From the NCBI RefSeq assembly GCF_026625725.1, contig NZ_CP113060.1:1122001-1186000 (forward strand): 64,000 nt of DNA. The letters run 5' to 3'. Positions 8,072-21,191 of the stretch are shown here, one piece after another. Each line of letters starts with the position of its first letter. The first letter of the stretch is position 1. Origin of the DNA: Pseudomonas sp. SL4(2022). GTDB lineage: Bacteria; Pseudomonadota; Gammaproteobacteria; Pseudomonadales; Pseudomonadaceae. The notes beneath the pieces were generated by a model that ran no database searches, was not told where the DNA came from, and worked only from the letters and a program-made list of their open reading frames with translations. Position numbers and translations under genes: made by a program.

Positions 8072-8787
8072 CCCGCAAGACCCGGCAAAAGCACAGGCTC
8101 GGCGGGACGCAGCAGGCCGCTCAGGCAATCCAGCACATACGCCGGGTGCTCCTCGGCAATCGGCCGGCCATGGTTGTAGCCATAACTCAGCGCTACGCAA
8201 GGTACCCCGGCGGCATTGGCTGCAAGCACATCATTGCGGGAATCACCGACAAACAGCGCCTGAGCAGCCGGCACACGCGCCAGCTGCAACACATGCCGCA
8301 GCGCCGCCGGATCAGGCTTCTGCTGGGGCAAAGTGTCGCCCCCGACAATCCAGCGGAAATAACCGCCGAGGCCTTTTTCATCGAGCAACGGCGCGACAAA
8401 GCGCTCGGGCTTGTTGGTGACAATCGCCAGCTCGACCTGCTGCTCACGCAGCCAGTCCAGGGTTGGCCGCACGCCAGGGTAGACCTGGGTCAGCGCGTGG
8501 TTTTCGGCGTAGTGCTGCATAAACAGCTCCAGCGCCTGTTCGGTTCGAGCCTCATCTATATGCTCATGTTGCAGGCCGCCCGCGAGGGCACGGCGTACCA
8601 ACACCCGCGCGCCGTTGCCCACCCAGTCGCGCACCCGCTCGATGCCTGCTGCCGGCAGGCCAAGCCCGCGCAAGGTCTTATCGACGGCGGCGCTTAGATC
8701 CGGCACCGAATCGACCAAGGTGCCGTCCAGATCGAACATCACCAGGCGCGGCAACTCGCCGTTAAACAACCCGCGCAGCAAACTCAT
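8068..8787 (-). CDS. gph: Phosphoglycolate phosphatase
   Basis: The 239-residue HAD hydrolase dephosphorylates 2-phosphoglycolate, which arises in DNA repair and oxidative metabolism. Motif I is [11 protein letters not shown] (nucleophile Asp at about residue 19), motif II the VTNKP segment, and motif [13 protein letters not shown]. Its ATG overlaps the stop of rpe by four bases, and its end contains the trpE promoter. The rpe-gph-trpE order is conserved in Pseudomonas. Confidence 0.93.
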   Translation of the reverse strand: MSLLRGLFNGELPRLVMFDLDGTLVDSVPDLSAAVDKTLRGLGLPAAGIERVRDWVGNGARVLVRRALAGGLQHEHIDEARTEQALELFMQHYAENHALTQVYPGVRPTLDWLREQQVELAIVTNKPERFVAPLLDEKGLGGYFRWIVGGDTLPQQKPDPAALRHVLQLARVPAAQALFVGDSRNDVLAANAAGVPCVALSYGYNHGRPIAEEHPAYVLDCLSGLLRPAEPVLLPGLAG

Positions 8788-9458
8788 CCGCGAGCCTGAG
8801 CCAATTCGGCACGCATCGCGTCGATCACCGTTTTGTAGTCCGGCTGGTTGAAGATCGCCGAGCCTGCGACAAAGGTGTCCGCACCGGCAGCTGCGATTTC
8901 ACGGATATTCTGTACATTCACCCCGCCGTCGATTTCCAGACGGATTTCACGACCAGAGGCGTCGATCAGCGCGCGAGCTTCCTTGAGTTTATCTAGGGTA
9001 TGGGGAATGAATTTCTGCCCACCGAAACCTGGGTTGACGCTCATCAGCAGGATCATGTCGACCTTGTCCATGACGTGCTTGAGCACCTCCAGCGGGGTGG
9101 CCGGGTTGAACACCAGACCGGCCTTGCAACCACCGTCGCGAATCAGCTGCAGCGAGCGGTCGATATGCTCGCTGGCTTCCGGGTGGAAGGTGATGTACGT
9201 GGCACCGGCCTCGATAAAGTCGCCGATGATGCGGTCAACCGGCTTGACCATCAGGTGCGCGTCAATCGGCGCGGTGATGCCGTATTTACGCAGCGCCGCG
9301 CAGACCATCGGGCCGATGGTGAGGTTGGGCACGTAGTGATTGTCCATCACATCGAAGTGCACGATGTCGGCACCGGCGGCGAGCACCTTGTCCACTTCCT
9401 CGCCCAGGCGGGCGAAATCGGCAGACAGAATCGACGGAGCAATGGCGAAGGGTTGCAT
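8784..9458 (-). CDS. rpe: Ribulose-phosphate 3-epimerase
   Basis: The 224-residue TIM-barrel enzyme interconverts ribulose 5-phosphate and xylulose 5-phosphate in the pentose phosphate pathway. Diagnostic segments are [29 protein letters not shown] with metal-binding His and Asp, [12 protein letters not shown] and EIDGGVN. The length is standard. It is first in the rpe-gph unit, with gph overlapping its stop. Confidence 0.96.
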   Translation of the reverse strand: MQPFAIAPSILSADFARLGEEVDKVLAAGADIVHFDVMDNHYVPNLTIGPMVCAALRKYGITAPIDAHLMVKPVDRIIGDFIEAGATYITFHPEASEHIDRSLQLIRDGGCKAGLVFNPATPLEVLKHVMDKVDMILLMSVNPGFGGQKFIPHTLDKLKEARALIDASGREIRLEIDGGVNVQNIREIAAAGADTFVAGSAIFNQPDYKTVIDAMRAELAQARG

Positions 9459-9594
9459 GACGCACCTCGGTGGTATTCACGGAAGGCGCGCATTGTACCA
9501 GCCCGATCCAAGGCCTGGCGTGCGTGAACGACACCTGACAAAGCCGAGCGGAAAAGGCTAGGCTGCTGAAACACGATGTTCGCCGGAGAACCCC

Positions 9595-10617
9595 ATGTTT
9601 TCGCGCCACGCCGCCCTGACCCTGAGCCTGTTGCTATCGATCAGCCCACTGCAGGCGGAAGAACAAACGCCCACAGAAGAAGCCCCCGCAACCACCGACA
9701 GTTCACCCGCACCTGCGGCAGAAGTCCGCGCCCCCCTACCCGAGCGCAGCGAAGTGGATGCCACTGCGCTGGAGCAACGTCTGGAGCAGAAGGAACAGCA
9801 GCAACTGCAGGCGGGCGATGAACGCTTTCTGGCCCTCTGGTTACCTGCCAATGTCGCCGACCCCAGTGGAGCAGTGATTCTCGTACCGGGCGATGATGAG
9901 AATGCCGACTGGCCGCAGGGCGTTGGCCCACTGCGCCGCAAGCTGCCCAATGGCGGCTGGCACAGTCTCAGCCTGACTCTGCCGGACCCCAACAGCGATG
10001 CCCCTCCCCTGCGTGACGTCGCAACGGAGTCCGCCACACCCGCCGCAACCGACACGGAGGCCAACACCGACAGCGCACCTGCCAGCGAAGCCGCACCAAC
10101 TGAAGCGCCAGCCGAAACGGACGCATCCGCAGCTGCAGCCAGCACGCCCGCTGCCAGCGCAACGCCAAGCCCGGAAGCGCGGCAGAAGACGCATGCCGAA
10201 CGCGTCCTGGCACGCATTGAAGCCAGTATTGGTTTTGCCGAACAGCAACAGGCCAAAACCATCGTTCTGCTCGGCCATGGTAGCGGCGCTTACTGGGCCG
10301 CGCGCTACCTGGCCGAACGCAAGCCGGCCAAGGTCAGCAACCTGCTGCTGGTCGCCGCCGAACTGCCCGCAGGTTTCACGCCTCCTCTGGATGAGCTGAT
10401 TCCGCAACTGCAGCTGGCCACAGGCGACTTTTACTACAAGGACCAGGTCGCTGACCGCCAGGCAGCACTGAAACGCTCACAAGCGGGCAAACGGCAGAAG
10501 CATCCAGCCTATATCCAGGTGGCCATGAAGGCGCTGCCGGGCAATCGCGAGGCCGAACAGGAACAGCTTTATCGGCGCATCAAAGGCTGGCTGACCCTAA
10601 AACTGCAGGCGAAGTAA
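9595..10617 (+). CDS. DUF3530 family protein, secreted alpha/beta-hydrolase-like
   Basis: The 340-residue product starts with a signal peptide (cleavage likely after LQAEE, about residue 21). Two folded parts, ALWLPANVADPSGAVILVPGDD (about 82-105) and IVLLGHGSGAYWAARYL (about 222-240), match the DUF3530 pattern with a GHGSG elbow-like motif. Between them (about 142-202) is a long insertion made almost only of Ala, Thr, Pro, Ser, Glu and Asp. The domain is widespread in Pseudomonas without a known substrate. An export to the periplasm is inferred from the signal. Confidence 0.8.
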   Translation: MFSRHAALTLSLLLSISPLQAEEQTPTEEAPATTDSSPAPAAEVRAPLPERSEVDATALEQRLEQKEQQQLQAGDERFLALWLPANVADPSGAVILVPGDDENADWPQGVGPLRRKLPNGGWHSLSLTLPDPNSDAPPLRDVATESATPAATDTEANTDSAPASEAAPTEAPAETDASAAAASTPAASATPSPEARQKTHAERVLARIEASIGFAEQQQAKTIVLLGHGSGAYWAARYLAERKPAKVSNLLLVAAELPAGFTPPLDELIPQLQLATGDFYYKDQVADRQAALKRSQAGKRQKHPAYIQVAMKALPGNREAEQEQLYRRIKGWLTLKLQAK

Positions 10618-10652
10618 TCCGGCCACGCAGCCCTTGCCGCGCCACAGTAGGC

Positions 10653-11414
10653 CTAGCGAAAACCGTGACGTTGGCGGATCAGGTCATAGGCCTGGTGCAA
10701 TTCACGGGTGCGTTCGGTGGCTTCGCGCACACGCTCAGGCGTTGCGCCGCTGCCCGCCAGCTTGTCCGGGTGGTGGCGGCTCAATAAACGCCGGTACGCC
10801 TGCTTGATCTGCGCAGGCTCGGCATCGGCAGTTACATTCAATAACGTGAGGGCACGCTGATAGGCGTTGCTGGCCGTCGACACCAGCGGGCCTTGCTGTG
10901 GTGCACAAGCGTCACTCAGCTGCGTTTGGGTTGCCGAGGAAACCTGCAACCATTTGCCCCAGAGCATGATCAGCTCACGCTCCGCTTGACTGACCTGACC
11001 ATCGGCCCAGGCCATCCGCCAACAGGCGCGCAGCAGGGTTTCAGCCCGCGCCTGCTGACGGCGCAACGGCCCACGCAGGCTATCGCGCCCGGTCTTGCCT
11101 TGCGCAAACGCTTCAATCGCCTGACGCTGCGCCTCGGCACTCAAACCCAGCCGCTGCATCTCTGCCCGCGCCTGTTGGATATGTGCAGGTAGCACACACC
11201 CACCGCTTTTCGCCAAACGCCCGAGCAGCACAAACAGCAGCCACTCATCGCGCGGTGCCGCCCGACCACCCAGGCGTTCACGCAGCGCCGCCCAGGACTG
11301 CAGCCGCAGCCGCCGATCCAGCACCTGACCGAGCAAACCGCCGAGCATGGCTCCAGGAATACTGGCCACCGCCAGCCCGGCAACAGCACCCAACAAGGTG
11401 GCGGGCCAAATCAT
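10653..11414 (-). CDS. djlA: DjlA-like membrane co-chaperone with TerB and J domains
   Basis: I start at the ATG at 11414, one base after the murU stop; the longer frame is not needed. The 253-residue product has an N-terminal hydrophobic segment (about 3-28), a TerB-like helical domain (about 60-160, with acidic WADGQVSQAERE) and a C-terminal J domain with the HPD motif in SRHHPDKL. This is the DjlA layout: a membrane-tethered DnaK partner. It follows amgK and murU on the same strand. Confidence 0.88.
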   Translation of the reverse strand: MIWPATLLGAVAGLAVASIPGAMLGGLLGQVLDRRLRLQSWAALRERLGGRAAPRDEWLLFVLLGRLAKSGGCVLPAHIQQARAEMQRLGLSAEAQRQAIEAFAQGKTGRDSLRGPLRRQQARAETLLRACWRMAWADGQVSQAERELIMLWGKWLQVSSATQTQLSDACAPQQGPLVSTASNAYQRALTLLNVTADAEPAQIKQAYRRLLSRHHPDKLAGSGATPERVREATERTRELHQAYDLIRQRHGFR

Positions 11415-11415
11415 C

Positions 11416-13100
<1,685 letters not shown>

Positions 13101-13225
13101 TACAAGGTCTCCGACGGCGCTAGCCGTTGCGCGGGTCATGCTTTATTATCCAGCATCTTTTCAAGCCCATCGAGAGGCGTGCGGCCTCAGGGCCAATGGC
13201 GCGCAGGAAGCCCGGAAAAAATAAG

Positions 13226-15997
13226 ATGGCAGTAAAATACCCCGCGTTTCGTAAAAAATTCCCTCTACTGGTTACTGGCAGCCTTCTGGCGCTACAGCCT
13301 GTAGCCGTCCCTTTTGCCGTCGCTGCCGAGCAGTATGATTGCCAGGTTTCCGCCTCCGGCGGCTGGGCATGCGCCCCGAAAGCCAGCAATGCTGCACTGC
13401 CCGCCCGGCCAGTACAACGTGATTCGGTTGCCAGCAGCAAGACCGCTGATGGCAGCACTGCACCTGGCGAGAGCCAAGCAGCGCAAACCACGCTGGTGAC
13501 CGAAAGCCTTGGTAAAGGCCTGGCCTCACGCAGCACTGATTACAGCCACCTTGACTGGGTGCCGCGTGAAAACCTCACCGCCGCCCAGCTGGCAGAAGCC
13601 GGCCCCTATTGCGCCGGTGCGTATGTAGAGCCGATTCGGCCAGGCATGGACGACAAGACGCCAATGGACGAAGCGCCGATGTTCGTATCGGCCAAGGCTT
13701 CGCGCTATCAGCAAGAGCAACAGATTGCCACCCTCGCCGGTGATGTCGTCGTACGCCAAGCGGGTATGCAGGTTGAGGCAGACGAAGCCAACCTGCACCA
13801 GGCGGAAAACCGTGGTGAGTTGGTCGGCAATGTACGCCTGCGTGATCAGGGCATGCTGGTGGTGGGTGACCGTGCAGAGCTGCAACTGGACAACGGTGAA
13901 GCCAAGGTCGACAACGCCGAATACGTCCTGCACAAGAGCCATATTCGCGGCAACGCGCTCTACGCCAAACGTGAAGAAAGCGCGATCATCCGCCTGAAAG
14001 ACGGCACTTACACCAGCTGCGAACCGGGCAGCAACGCCTGGCACCTGAAGGGCAACAACATCACCCTGAATCCGGCCACCGGTTTTGGCACCGCGACCAA
14101 CGTGACCCTGCGGGTGAAGAATATTCCGGTGTTCTATACACCGTATATCTACTTCCCGATCGATGATCGTCGTCAGTCCGGTTTCCTGCCGCCCAGCATC
14201 GGCAGCTCCAGCGACAACGGCCTGACCCTGCAAACGCCTTACTACTTCAACCTGGCGCCAAACTACGACGCCACGTTGTATCCGACCTACATGAGCGATC
14301 GCGGCTTGCTGATGGAAGGCGAATTTCGCTACCTCACCAAGAACAGCGAAGGCCAGTTCGGCGCAGCCTACCTCGACGACAGCAACGACGACCGCAAACT
14401 GCAGTCCGAGTACGAAGATCAGCGCTGGATGTACAGCTGGCAGCACAAGACCGGCCTGACCTCGCGTTTGCTGGCTGAGGTCGATTACACCGACATCAGC
14501 GACCCGTACTATTTCCAGGACTTGAATACCGACCTGGGCATTGGCGCGACCAGCTATGTGGACCAACGCGGCACCCTGACCTATCGAGGCGACAGCTACA
14601 CCGCGCGGTTGAACGCACACGCCTATGAACTGGCCAATATCACTGATGTTACCCCTTACAACCGCCTGCCACAGCTGACGCTGGATGGTGTACTGCCATT
14701 CAAGCCGGCCGGAGTGAACTTCAGCTACGGCACGGAATATGTGCGTTTCGACCGCAGCTTGCGTAAAGGCAACTTCATTAATGAGGACGGCGTAGTTGAA
14801 CAGCCATGGTACGACACCCGCCTGCGAGGCTTGGCCCGTGCCAATGGTGAACGCCTGCATGTAGAGCCTGGCGTCAGTTTGCCACTCAACTGGAACTGGG
14901 GCTTTATCACACCTCAGGTCAAGTTCCTGCAAACCAGCTACGATCTGACCCTCGATCAGCAAGGTAAGAACACCCTGCTTGCCGAACAGACATATAAAGG
15001 CAACCAGAACCGCAGTGTTGGCATGTTTAGCCTGGACAGCGGCCTGTACTTCGACCGCAGCACCCAGTGGTTCGGTAAGTCCTATCGGCAGACCCTCGAG
15101 CCGCGCCTGTTCTACCTCTATGTGCCAGAAGAAGACCAGACCGATATCCCAATTTTCGACACTGGCGAGAGCACGTTCAGCTACTCCTCGCTGTGGCGTG
15201 AAAACCGCTTTTCCGGGAAGGACCGTATCGGCGACGAGAACAAACTGTCGCTGGGCGTAACCAACCGCTGGATTGAGCCGAATGGCTTTGAGCGTCAGCG
15301 CTTCAGTATCGGCCAGGCCTTCTACTTCGAAGACCGCCAGGTGCAGCTGCCCGGCATCGATTACCGCACACGCAGTGACTCGACTGCATCGGTATCGCCT
15401 TACGCCCTTGAGTATCTCTACCGCTTTAACCGCGACTGGCGCTTCTCATCGGACTTCAACTGGGATCCGGATAGCGGCAGCACGCGCTCGGGTAGCGCGA
15501 TGTTCCACTACCAACCAGAAGACAACCCGAACAAGGTGGTCAACGCTGGCTATCGCTATCGCAACGACACCGTGCGCTATGACGAAGCGACCGGTAACTG
15601 GGTTGTGGGCGGTGGCGACTACGGTACGCCTGGCAGCGCAAATTACATCAAGGACTACTACAAGATCAGCCAACATGACTTCTCGGTTATCTGGCCGATC
15701 GTGCCGCAGTGGAGCGCAATCTCCCGCTGGCAATATGATTATGGTCGCAACCGCACGCTGGAGGCATTCGCCGGCTTCGAATATGACAGCTGCTGCTGGA
15801 AACTGCGTCTGATCAACCGCTACTGGATTGACTACGACGAAGTCAGCCTGAGCCCATCGCTGAACGACCAGGCAGATCGTGGGATTTTCCTGCAGATCGT
15901 GCTCAAAGGTCTGGGTGGTGTAGTCGGCAATAAAGTTGAGACTTTCCTCGACCAAGGCATTCAAGGTTATCGTGAACGTGAAGACAAAGCTTTCTGA
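13226..15997 (+). CDS. lptD: LPS-assembly protein LptD
   Basis: LptD is the outer-membrane barrel that inserts lipopolysaccharide, with LptE as plug. From the ATG at 13226 the product is 923 residues, with a signal peptide ending near AVAAEQ (about residue 34), an OstA/LptA-like beta-jellyroll (about 160-290), and a large C-terminal barrel. Cys residues near the N terminus (YDCQ, WACAPK) and a CC pair late in the barrel (YDSCCWKL) are the disulfide partners expected in LptD. surA follows with an overlap, a conserved operon. Confidence 0.96.
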   Translation: MAVKYPAFRKKFPLLVTGSLLALQPVAVPFAVAAEQYDCQVSASGGWACAPKASNAALPARPVQRDSVASSKTADGSTAPGESQAAQTTLVTESLGKGLASRSTDYSHLDWVPRENLTAAQLAEAGPYCAGAYVEPIRPGMDDKTPMDEAPMFVSAKASRYQQEQQIATLAGDVVVRQAGMQVEADEANLHQAENRGELVGNVRLRDQGMLVVGDRAELQLDNGEAKVDNAEYVLHKSHIRGNALYAKREESAIIRLKDGTYTSCEPGSNAWHLKGNNITLNPATGFGTATNVTLRVKNIPVFYTPYIYFPIDDRRQSGFLPPSIGSSSDNGLTLQTPYYFNLAPNYDATLYPTYMSDRGLLMEGEFRYLTKNSEGQFGAAYLDDSNDDRKLQSEYEDQRWMYSWQHKTGLTSRLLAEVDYTDISDPYYFQDLNTDLGIGATSYVDQRGTLTYRGDSYTARLNAHAYELANITDVTPYNRLPQLTLDGVLPFKPAGVNFSYGTEYVRFDRSLRKGNFINEDGVVEQPWYDTRLRGLARANGERLHVEPGVSLPLNWNWGFITPQVKFLQTSYDLTLDQQGKNTLLAEQTYKGNQNRSVGMFSLDSGLYFDRSTQWFGKSYRQTLEPRLFYLYVPEEDQTDIPIFDTGESTFSYSSLWRENRFSGKDRIGDENKLSLGVTNRWIEPNGFERQRFSIGQAFYFEDRQVQLPGIDYRTRSDSTASVSPYALEYLYRFNRDWRFSSDFNWDPDSGSTRSGSAMFHYQPEDNPNKVVNAGYRYRNDTVRYDEATGNWVVGGGDYGTPGSANYIKDYYKISQHDFSVIWPIVPQWSAISRWQYDYGRNRTLEAFAGFEYDSCCWKLRLINRYWIDYDEVSLSPSLNDQADRGIFLQIVLKGLGGVVGNKVETFLDQGIQGYREREDKAF

Positions 15998-17270
15998 TTG
16001 CGTGCGCCCCCTGCTGTTGGGCGCGCTGTTTATGGGTACTGCGGCACACGCTGAGGTACAACCGCTCAACCGCGTTGTGGCGATTGTCGATAATGATGTG
16101 GTGATGCAAAGCCAGCTCGATTCACGCCTGCGTGAAGTGCAGCAAACCATCGCCCAGCGCGGTGCCGCACTACCGCCTGAGCATGTATTGAGCCAGCAGG
16201 TGCTTGAGCGCCTGATCATCGAGAACATCCAGCTGCAGATCGGCGAACGCTCCGGCATTCGCATCACTGACGAAGAGCTGAACCAGGCCATTGGCACCAT
16301 CGCTCAACGCAACGGCATGAGCATCGAGCAGTTCCGCGCAGCACTGGCTGCGGACGGGCTGTCTTACAATGATGCGCGTGACCAGGTTCGTCGCGAGATG
16401 ATCATCAGCCGCGTGCGCCAACGCCGTGTGGCCGAGCGTATTCAGGTTACCGACCAGGAAGTGCAGAACTTCCTCGCCTCGGACTTAGGCAAGATGCAGC
16501 TGTCCGAAGAGTTCCGCCTGGCCAACATCCTGATCCCGGTCGGCGAAGGGGCATCCTCTGAGGAAATCCAGGCCGCCGACCGGCAATCACGTGAACTGTA
16601 CGAGCAACTGCAACAGGGGGCGGACTTCGCCCAGCTGGCGATTGCACGCTCGGCCAGCGAGACCGCACTGGAAGGCGGCGAAATGGGCTGGCGTAAAGCC
16701 GGACAGCTGCCACCGCCATTTGACAACATGATTGCAGCGCTCTCAGTGGGTCAGGTGACCGAGCCGGTGCGTACACCGGGTGGTTTTATCATGATCAAAC
16801 TGCTGGAGAAGCGCGGAGGCGGCAATCAGGTGCGCGACGAAGTCAATGTGCGCCATATCCTGATCAAACCCAGCGAAATCCGCAGCGAAGCCGAGACCAA
16901 GCGCCTGGTTGAGCGCCTCTACCAGCGCATCCTGGCGGGCGAAGACTTTGCCGAGCTGGCAAAGAACTTCTCCGAAGACCCAGGCTCCGCACTTAATGGC
17001 GGCACACTGAGCTGGATCGACCCGAGCGCGTTGGTCCCAGAATTCCGCGAAGTGATGAACAACACGCCGGCAGGTGAGTTGTCCAAGCCGTTCAAGAGCC
17101 CTTACGGCTGGCATGTGCTGGAAGTCATGGGTCGTCGCGCGACAGACAGCAGCGCACAGTTCCGCGAGCAGCAAGCCATGACCGTACTGCGCAACCGCAA
17201 GTACGATGAAGAGCTGCAGGCCTGGCTGCGGCAAATTCGTGATGAAGCCTACGTCGAGACCAAACTCTGA
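15972..17270 (+). CDS. surA: Periplasmic peptidyl-prolyl isomerase / chaperone SurA
   Basis: SurA folds outer-membrane proteins, including LptD. I choose the GTG at 15972 after an AAGG site; the GTG at 15978 is equally possible, and the ATG at 15936 would sit deeper in lptD. The product is about 432 residues with a signal peptide ending AAHA, an N-terminal chaperone domain, two parvulin domains (about 175-275 and 285-385; [14 protein letters not shown] and [17 protein letters not shown]) and a C-terminal helix. It overlaps the lptD 3' end by 26 bases. Confidence 0.94.
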   Translation: MNVKTKLSDCVRPLLLGALFMGTAAHAEVQPLNRVVAIVDNDVVMQSQLDSRLREVQQTIAQRGAALPPEHVLSQQVLERLIIENIQLQIGERSGIRITDEELNQAIGTIAQRNGMSIEQFRAALAADGLSYNDARDQVRREMIISRVRQRRVAERIQVTDQEVQNFLASDLGKMQLSEEFRLANILIPVGEGASSEEIQAADRQSRELYEQLQQGADFAQLAIARSASETALEGGEMGWRKAGQLPPPFDNMIAALSVGQVTEPVRTPGGFIMIKLLEKRGGGNQVRDEVNVRHILIKPSEIRSEAETKRLVERLYQRILAGEDFAELAKNFSEDPGSALNGGTLSWIDPSALVPEFREVMNNTPAGELSKPFKSPYGWHVLEVMGRRATDSSAQFREQQAMTVLRNRKYDEELQAWLRQIRDEAYVETKL

Positions 17271-17300
17271 CAGGCATGGCCACTCGCCCCGCGACAGATC

Positions 17301-17337
17301 AAGCCCGGTTTATGCCCATGCATAACCGGGCTTTTTT
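17301..17337 (+). terminator. Rho-independent terminator after surA
   Basis: A strong hairpin AAGCCCGGTT...AACCGGGCTT with an inner TATG/CATA extension is followed by TTTTTT. It ends the lptD-surA transcript before pdxA. Confidence 0.88.
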
Positions 17338-17434
17338 CTGAGCGTGTAGTTAACTGCGCCAAGTCCTTGTAACGACGCATAATGCAGCGCACCTAATCAA
17401 TGACGCCCGCTGACACCCTCGAGAGCACCCGTCG

Positions 17435-18436
17435 ATGAACACTGCCCGTCTCTTTGCCCTGACCCCCGGTGAACCTGCCGGAATAGGCCCTGACTTGTGC
17501 CTGCTGCTGGCCCGTGAAGCGCAGCCGCATGCCCTGATCGCCATTGCCAGTCGCGACTTGCTGGCTGAGCGCGCGCACATGCTTGGCCTAAACATTGACC
17601 TGATCCGTGTCGCACCCGAGACCTGGCCAATCCATGCAGCGCCCGCTGGTAGCCTGTATGTCTGGGACACGCCTCTGGCTGCAGCGGTCAGCCCCGGCCA
17701 GTTGAACCCACAGAACGCCCAATACGTGCTGCAGACCCTGAGCCGGGCCGGCCAGGGCTGTCTCGATGGCCACTTTGCCGGAATGATTACCGCCCCCGTG
17801 CACAAGGGCGTAATCAACGAAGGCGGAATTGCCTTCTCCGGACACACCGAGTTTCTCGCCGAACTGACTCGCACCGAACAGGTGGTGATGATGCTCGCCA
17901 CCCACGGCCTGCGCGTGGCACTGGTGACCACGCACATGCCACTCAAGGATGTGGCCGACGCCATCACCCCCGAACGCCTCAGCCGGGTCACGCGCATCCT
18001 CGACCACGACCTGCGCACGAAGTTCGGCATCGCACAGCCGCGCATTCTGGTCTGCGGCCTCAACCCGCATGCCGGCGAAGGCGGCCACCTGGGCCGGGAG
18101 GAGATCGAAGTCATCGAGCCCACCCTGCAGCAACTGCGTAGCGAAGGTATCGACCTGATCGGCCCCCTGCCGGCCGACACCCTGTTCACCCCCAAGCACC
18201 TCGAGCAGTGCGATGCAGTGCTGGCGATGTACCACGATCAGGGCTTGCCAGTACTCAAGTACAAGGGCTTCGGCGCAGCGGTCAACGTTACGCTAGGCCT
18301 GCCGATCATCCGCACCTCGGTCGATCACGGCACTGCACTGGACCTGGCTGGCACCGGCAAGATCGACTGCGGCAGCCTACAGGTCGCCCTGCAAACGGCC
18401 TATGAAATGACCGCCAGCCAGCTGAAAAGCGGCTGA
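17435..18436 (+). CDS. pdxA: 4-hydroxythreonine-4-phosphate dehydrogenase
   Basis: PdxA oxidises 4-phosphohydroxy-L-threonine in the DXP-dependent pathway to pyridoxal phosphate. The 333-residue product has [12 protein letters not shown] near the start, the substrate-binding SGHTEFLAE, the metal His residues in VTTHMPL and [16 protein letters not shown], and [14 protein letters not shown]. These are the family signatures. It lies between surA and rsmA, as in other Pseudomonas, after a separate terminator. Confidence 0.96.
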   Translation: MNTARLFALTPGEPAGIGPDLCLLLAREAQPHALIAIASRDLLAERAHMLGLNIDLIRVAPETWPIHAAPAGSLYVWDTPLAAAVSPGQLNPQNAQYVLQTLSRAGQGCLDGHFAGMITAPVHKGVINEGGIAFSGHTEFLAELTRTEQVVMMLATHGLRVALVTTHMPLKDVADAITPERLSRVTRILDHDLRTKFGIAQPRILVCGLNPHAGEGGHLGREEIEVIEPTLQQLRSEGIDLIGPLPADTLFTPKHLEQCDAVLAMYHDQGLPVLKYKGFGAAVNVTLGLPIIRTSVDHGTALDLAGTGKIDCGSLQVALQTAYEMTASQLKSG

Positions 18437-18544
18437 CAGCAGCGCCCATCACAGGGCGCAAGCCGCCAATGCTGTTAAACTGCCGGGCTTTCTACCCGCG
18501 TTACATTCGCTTCACACCCCTGGCGTGAAGCCTGGAGCTGCTGC

Positions 18545-19348
18545 ATGTCCGAGTACCAACACCGCGCGCGCAAGCGTTTCGGCCAGAACTTCCTGCATGA
18601 CGCCGGGGTGATTCACCGCATCCTGCGCGCCATCCACGCCCGCGAAAGCGAACACATGCTGGAAATCGGGCCAGGCCAGGGCGCACTGACTGAAGGCTTG
18701 CTGAACAGCGGCGCGCAGCTAGACGTGATCGAACTCGACCGCGACCTAGTACCGATCCTGCAAGGCCAGTTCGGCGACAACCCGCGATTCCGGCTGAATC
18801 AGGGCGACGCCCTCAAGTTCGACTTCACCCAACTGCAAGCTGCGCCGCACAGCCTGCGCGTGGTCGGCAACTTGCCGTACAACATTTCTACGCCGCTGAT
18901 CTTCCACCTGCTGGATAACGCTGCCCTGATTCGCGACATGCACTTCATGCTGCAGAAAGAAGTGGTCGAACGCCTGGCCGCCGAACCAGGTGGTGGCGAC
19001 TGGGGCCGCCTGTCGATCATGGTGCAGTACCACTGCCGCGTGGAACACTTGTTCAATGTCGGGCCTGGCGCGTTCAACCCGCCACCGAAGGTCGATTCGG
19101 CCATCGTCCGCCTGGTGCCGCACGAGGTGCTGCCGCATCCGGCCAAGGATCACCGTTTGCTTGAGCGCGTGGTGCGCGAAGCCTTCAATCAACGCCGCAA
19201 GACCTTGCGCAACACCCTCAAGGCGCTGCTGCCCGCTGAGGCCATCGAGGCCGCTGGTGTTGATGGCAGCCTGCGTCCCGAGCAACTGGACCTCGCTGCG
19301 TTTGTGCGCCTGGCAGACAAACTGGCCGAGCACACCAACGTCACCTGA
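18545..19348 (+). CDS. rsmA: 16S rRNA dimethyladenosine transferase
   Basis: RsmA (KsgA) dimethylates two adjacent adenosines in helix 45 of 16S rRNA. The 267-residue product begins YQHRARKRFGQNFL, then has the SAM site EIGPGQGALTEGL (about residues 39-51), the VIELDRDL segment and the catalytic NLPYNIS motif (about 110-116). Length and order are standard. apaG follows. Confidence 0.97.
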   Translation: MSEYQHRARKRFGQNFLHDAGVIHRILRAIHARESEHMLEIGPGQGALTEGLLNSGAQLDVIELDRDLVPILQGQFGDNPRFRLNQGDALKFDFTQLQAAPHSLRVVGNLPYNISTPLIFHLLDNAALIRDMHFMLQKEVVERLAAEPGGGDWGRLSIMVQYHCRVEHLFNVGPGAFNPPPKVDSAIVRLVPHEVLPHPAKDHRLLERVVREAFNQRRKTLRNTLKALLPAEAIEAAGVDGSLRPEQLDLAAFVRLADKLAEHTNVT

Positions 19349-19389
19349 CTGCAGCTAGACTGGCCTTCTGCCTACCGAGTTAATTACGC

Positions 19390-19770
19390 ATGAGCGATTC
19401 GCGTTACCACATCGACGTCAGCGTCGTCACCCGCTACCTGCCGGAGCAGTCGCAACCGGAGCAGAACCGGTTTGCCTTTGCCTACACCGTCACGGTGAGC
19501 AACAACGGCGAATTGCCGGCCAAGCTGCTGTCCCGCCACTGGGTCATCACCGATGGTGATGGCCGTGTGCAGGAAGTCCGTGGCGCAGGCGTAGTTGGTC
19601 AGCAGCCGCTGATCGCAGCCGGTACCAGCCACACCTACAGCAGCGGCACAGTGATGACCACCCGCGTCGGCATCATGCAGGGCAGCTACCAGATGCTCGC
19701 CGAGGACGGAAAACGCTTCGATGCCGTGATCGCGCCCTTCCGCCTGGCGGTGCCGGGCTCGCTGCACTGA
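19390..19770 (+). CDS. apaG: ApaG protein
   Basis: The 126-residue product is a full-length ApaG, a fibronectin-type III-like fold found next to apaH. Signatures include [24 protein letters not shown] split across residues 35-58 and the VVGQQPLI and GTSHTYSSG segments. Its biochemical role is unsettled. Its stop overlaps the first base of the apaH start, so the two are translationally coupled. Confidence 0.95.
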   Translation: MSDSRYHIDVSVVTRYLPEQSQPEQNRFAFAYTVTVSNNGELPAKLLSRHWVITDGDGRVQEVRGAGVVGQQPLIAAGTSHTYSSGTVMTTRVGIMQGSYQMLAEDGKRFDAVIAPFRLAVPGSLH

Positions 19771-20591
19771 TGGCCACTTATGCAGTAGGCGACCTGCAAG
19801 GTTGCCTGAAACCCCTGCAGTGCCTGCTTGAACGTGTGGCCTTCGACCCTGCGCAGGACCAGCTCTGGCTGGTCGGTGATCTGGTCAACCGTGGTCCTGA
19901 ATCGCTGGCGACGCTGCGCTTTCTCTACAACATGCGTGATGCACTGACCTGCGTGCTGGGCAACCATGACCTGCACCTGCTGGCCGTGGCGCACAACATC
20001 GAACGCCTGAAGAAAGGCGACACCCTGCGCGAGATCATCGAGGCACCGGATGCCGCCGATTTGCTCGACTGGCTGCGCCGGCAAAAGCTGCTGCATTACG
20101 ATGAGGCTCGCGACACCGCCCTGGTGCATGCCGGCATCCCGCCGCAGTGGAGCATGGACAAAGCCCTCCGGCGCGCCGCCGAAGTAGAAGAGGCCCTGCG
20201 CGATGACGCGCGCCTGCCGCTGTTTCTCGACGGCATGTATGGCAACGAGCCGGCCAAATGGGACGGCGACCTGCAGGGCGTGACGCGCCTGCGGGTAATC
20301 ACTAACTATTTCACCCGCATGCGCTTCTGCAAAGCCGATGGCACCCTTGATCTGAAAAGCAAGGAAGGCGTCGGCAGTGCCCCGGCCGGATATGCCCCCT
20401 GGTTCAGTTACAAACAGCGTAAAACCCGCGGCCAGCGCATCATCTTCGGCCACTGGGCGGCGCTTGAAGGACAATCCCCAGAGCCTGACGTAATCGCCCT
20501 GGACACCGGCTGTGTATGGGGCGCAAGCATGACCCTGATGAATATCGATAGCGGCGAGAAATACAGCTGCGACTGTAAGGAGCAAGCATGA
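19770..20591 (+). CDS. apaH: Bis(5'-nucleosyl)-tetraphosphatase, symmetrical
   Basis: ApaH hydrolyses diadenosine tetraphosphate to two ADP and also removes Np4-type RNA caps. The 273-residue calcineurin-type phosphoesterase shows [10 protein letters not shown] (metal Asp; the usual His is Gln, as is normal for this family), [18 protein letters not shown] and GHWAAL. It overlaps apaG and glpE, forming a coupled trio. Confidence 0.96.
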   Translation: MATYAVGDLQGCLKPLQCLLERVAFDPAQDQLWLVGDLVNRGPESLATLRFLYNMRDALTCVLGNHDLHLLAVAHNIERLKKGDTLREIIEAPDAADLLDWLRRQKLLHYDEARDTALVHAGIPPQWSMDKALRRAAEVEEALRDDARLPLFLDGMYGNEPAKWDGDLQGVTRLRVITNYFTRMRFCKADGTLDLKSKEGVGSAPAGYAPWFSYKQRKTRGQRIIFGHWAALEGQSPEPDVIALDTGCVWGASMTLMNIDSGEKYSCDCKEQA

Positions 20592-20917
20592 GTGAGTTCA
20601 AACGCATCCCCCCCGAGCAGGCACAAGCATTGCGCCAGCAAGGTGCGGTGGTGGTCGACATCCGTGACCCGCAGAGTTTTGCGGCAGGGCATATCAGTGG
20701 CTCGCAGCACCTCGACAATCATTCACTGCACGCCTTTATCACCCAGGCCGATCTTGATGCCCCACTGATCGTTACCTGCTACCACGGCAACTCCAGCCAG
20801 AGTGCGGCGGCCTATCTGGTCGGCCAGGGCTTCAGCGATGTCTACAGCCTCGACGGCGGCTTTGAACTGTGGCGCGCGACGTTCCCCAACGACACCGCAC
20901 ATAGCGCGGAAGAATAA
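20588..20917 (+). CDS. glpE: Thiosulfate sulfurtransferase GlpE
   Basis: The 109-residue single rhodanese domain transfers sulfur from thiosulfate to cyanide or thiol acceptors. The active-site Cys is in [11 protein letters not shown] (about residues 63-73), the short GlpE loop. It starts at a four-base overlap with apaH. It lacks a partner glp operon here, as is usual in Pseudomonas. Confidence 0.94.
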   Translation: MSEFKRIPPEQAQALRQQGAVVVDIRDPQSFAAGHISGSQHLDNHSLHAFITQADLDAPLIVTCYHGNSSQSAAAYLVGQGFSDVYSLDGGFELWRATFPNDTAHSAEE

Positions 20918-21191
20918 TTTTCTCCACGCCCAGGCCGCACCAGCTGTGGCCTGCCGGGCATTGCCGAGCAGCGGCAATAGCCTGTTATCGTTGCTCGGCC
21001 CTTGACCTCGCCGATTCCGAACTATCCTTTAGCTCAGGCCATCCAAAACAAGGTAGAGCCGGCCAAACGGCATCGGGCCATCGGTATGACTATTTGGTGT
21101 TCTGGGGGTTTTACCCGGCGGCATCCGCACCGGGGCTACCAAGCGCCTGACCGAACCCGCACCGGCTCTGCGCATCGAGCGAGGTGAAGTC
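20918..21191. promoter_or_regulatory. Upstream region of prkA
   Basis: The 274-base gap before prkA holds no convincing gene. It contains an inverted repeat ATTGCCG-AGCAG-CGGCAAT at 20960-20978 that could end glpE transcription, though no T run follows. TTGACC at about 21002 is a possible -35 box. A GAGGTGAAG ribosome site precedes the prkA ATG. Confidence 0.3.

Noticed and set aside
13526..14962. 478-codon minus-strand frame opposite lptD
   Set aside because: It is antisense to a clear lptD and shows no domain; long antisense frames are expected in high-GC DNA.
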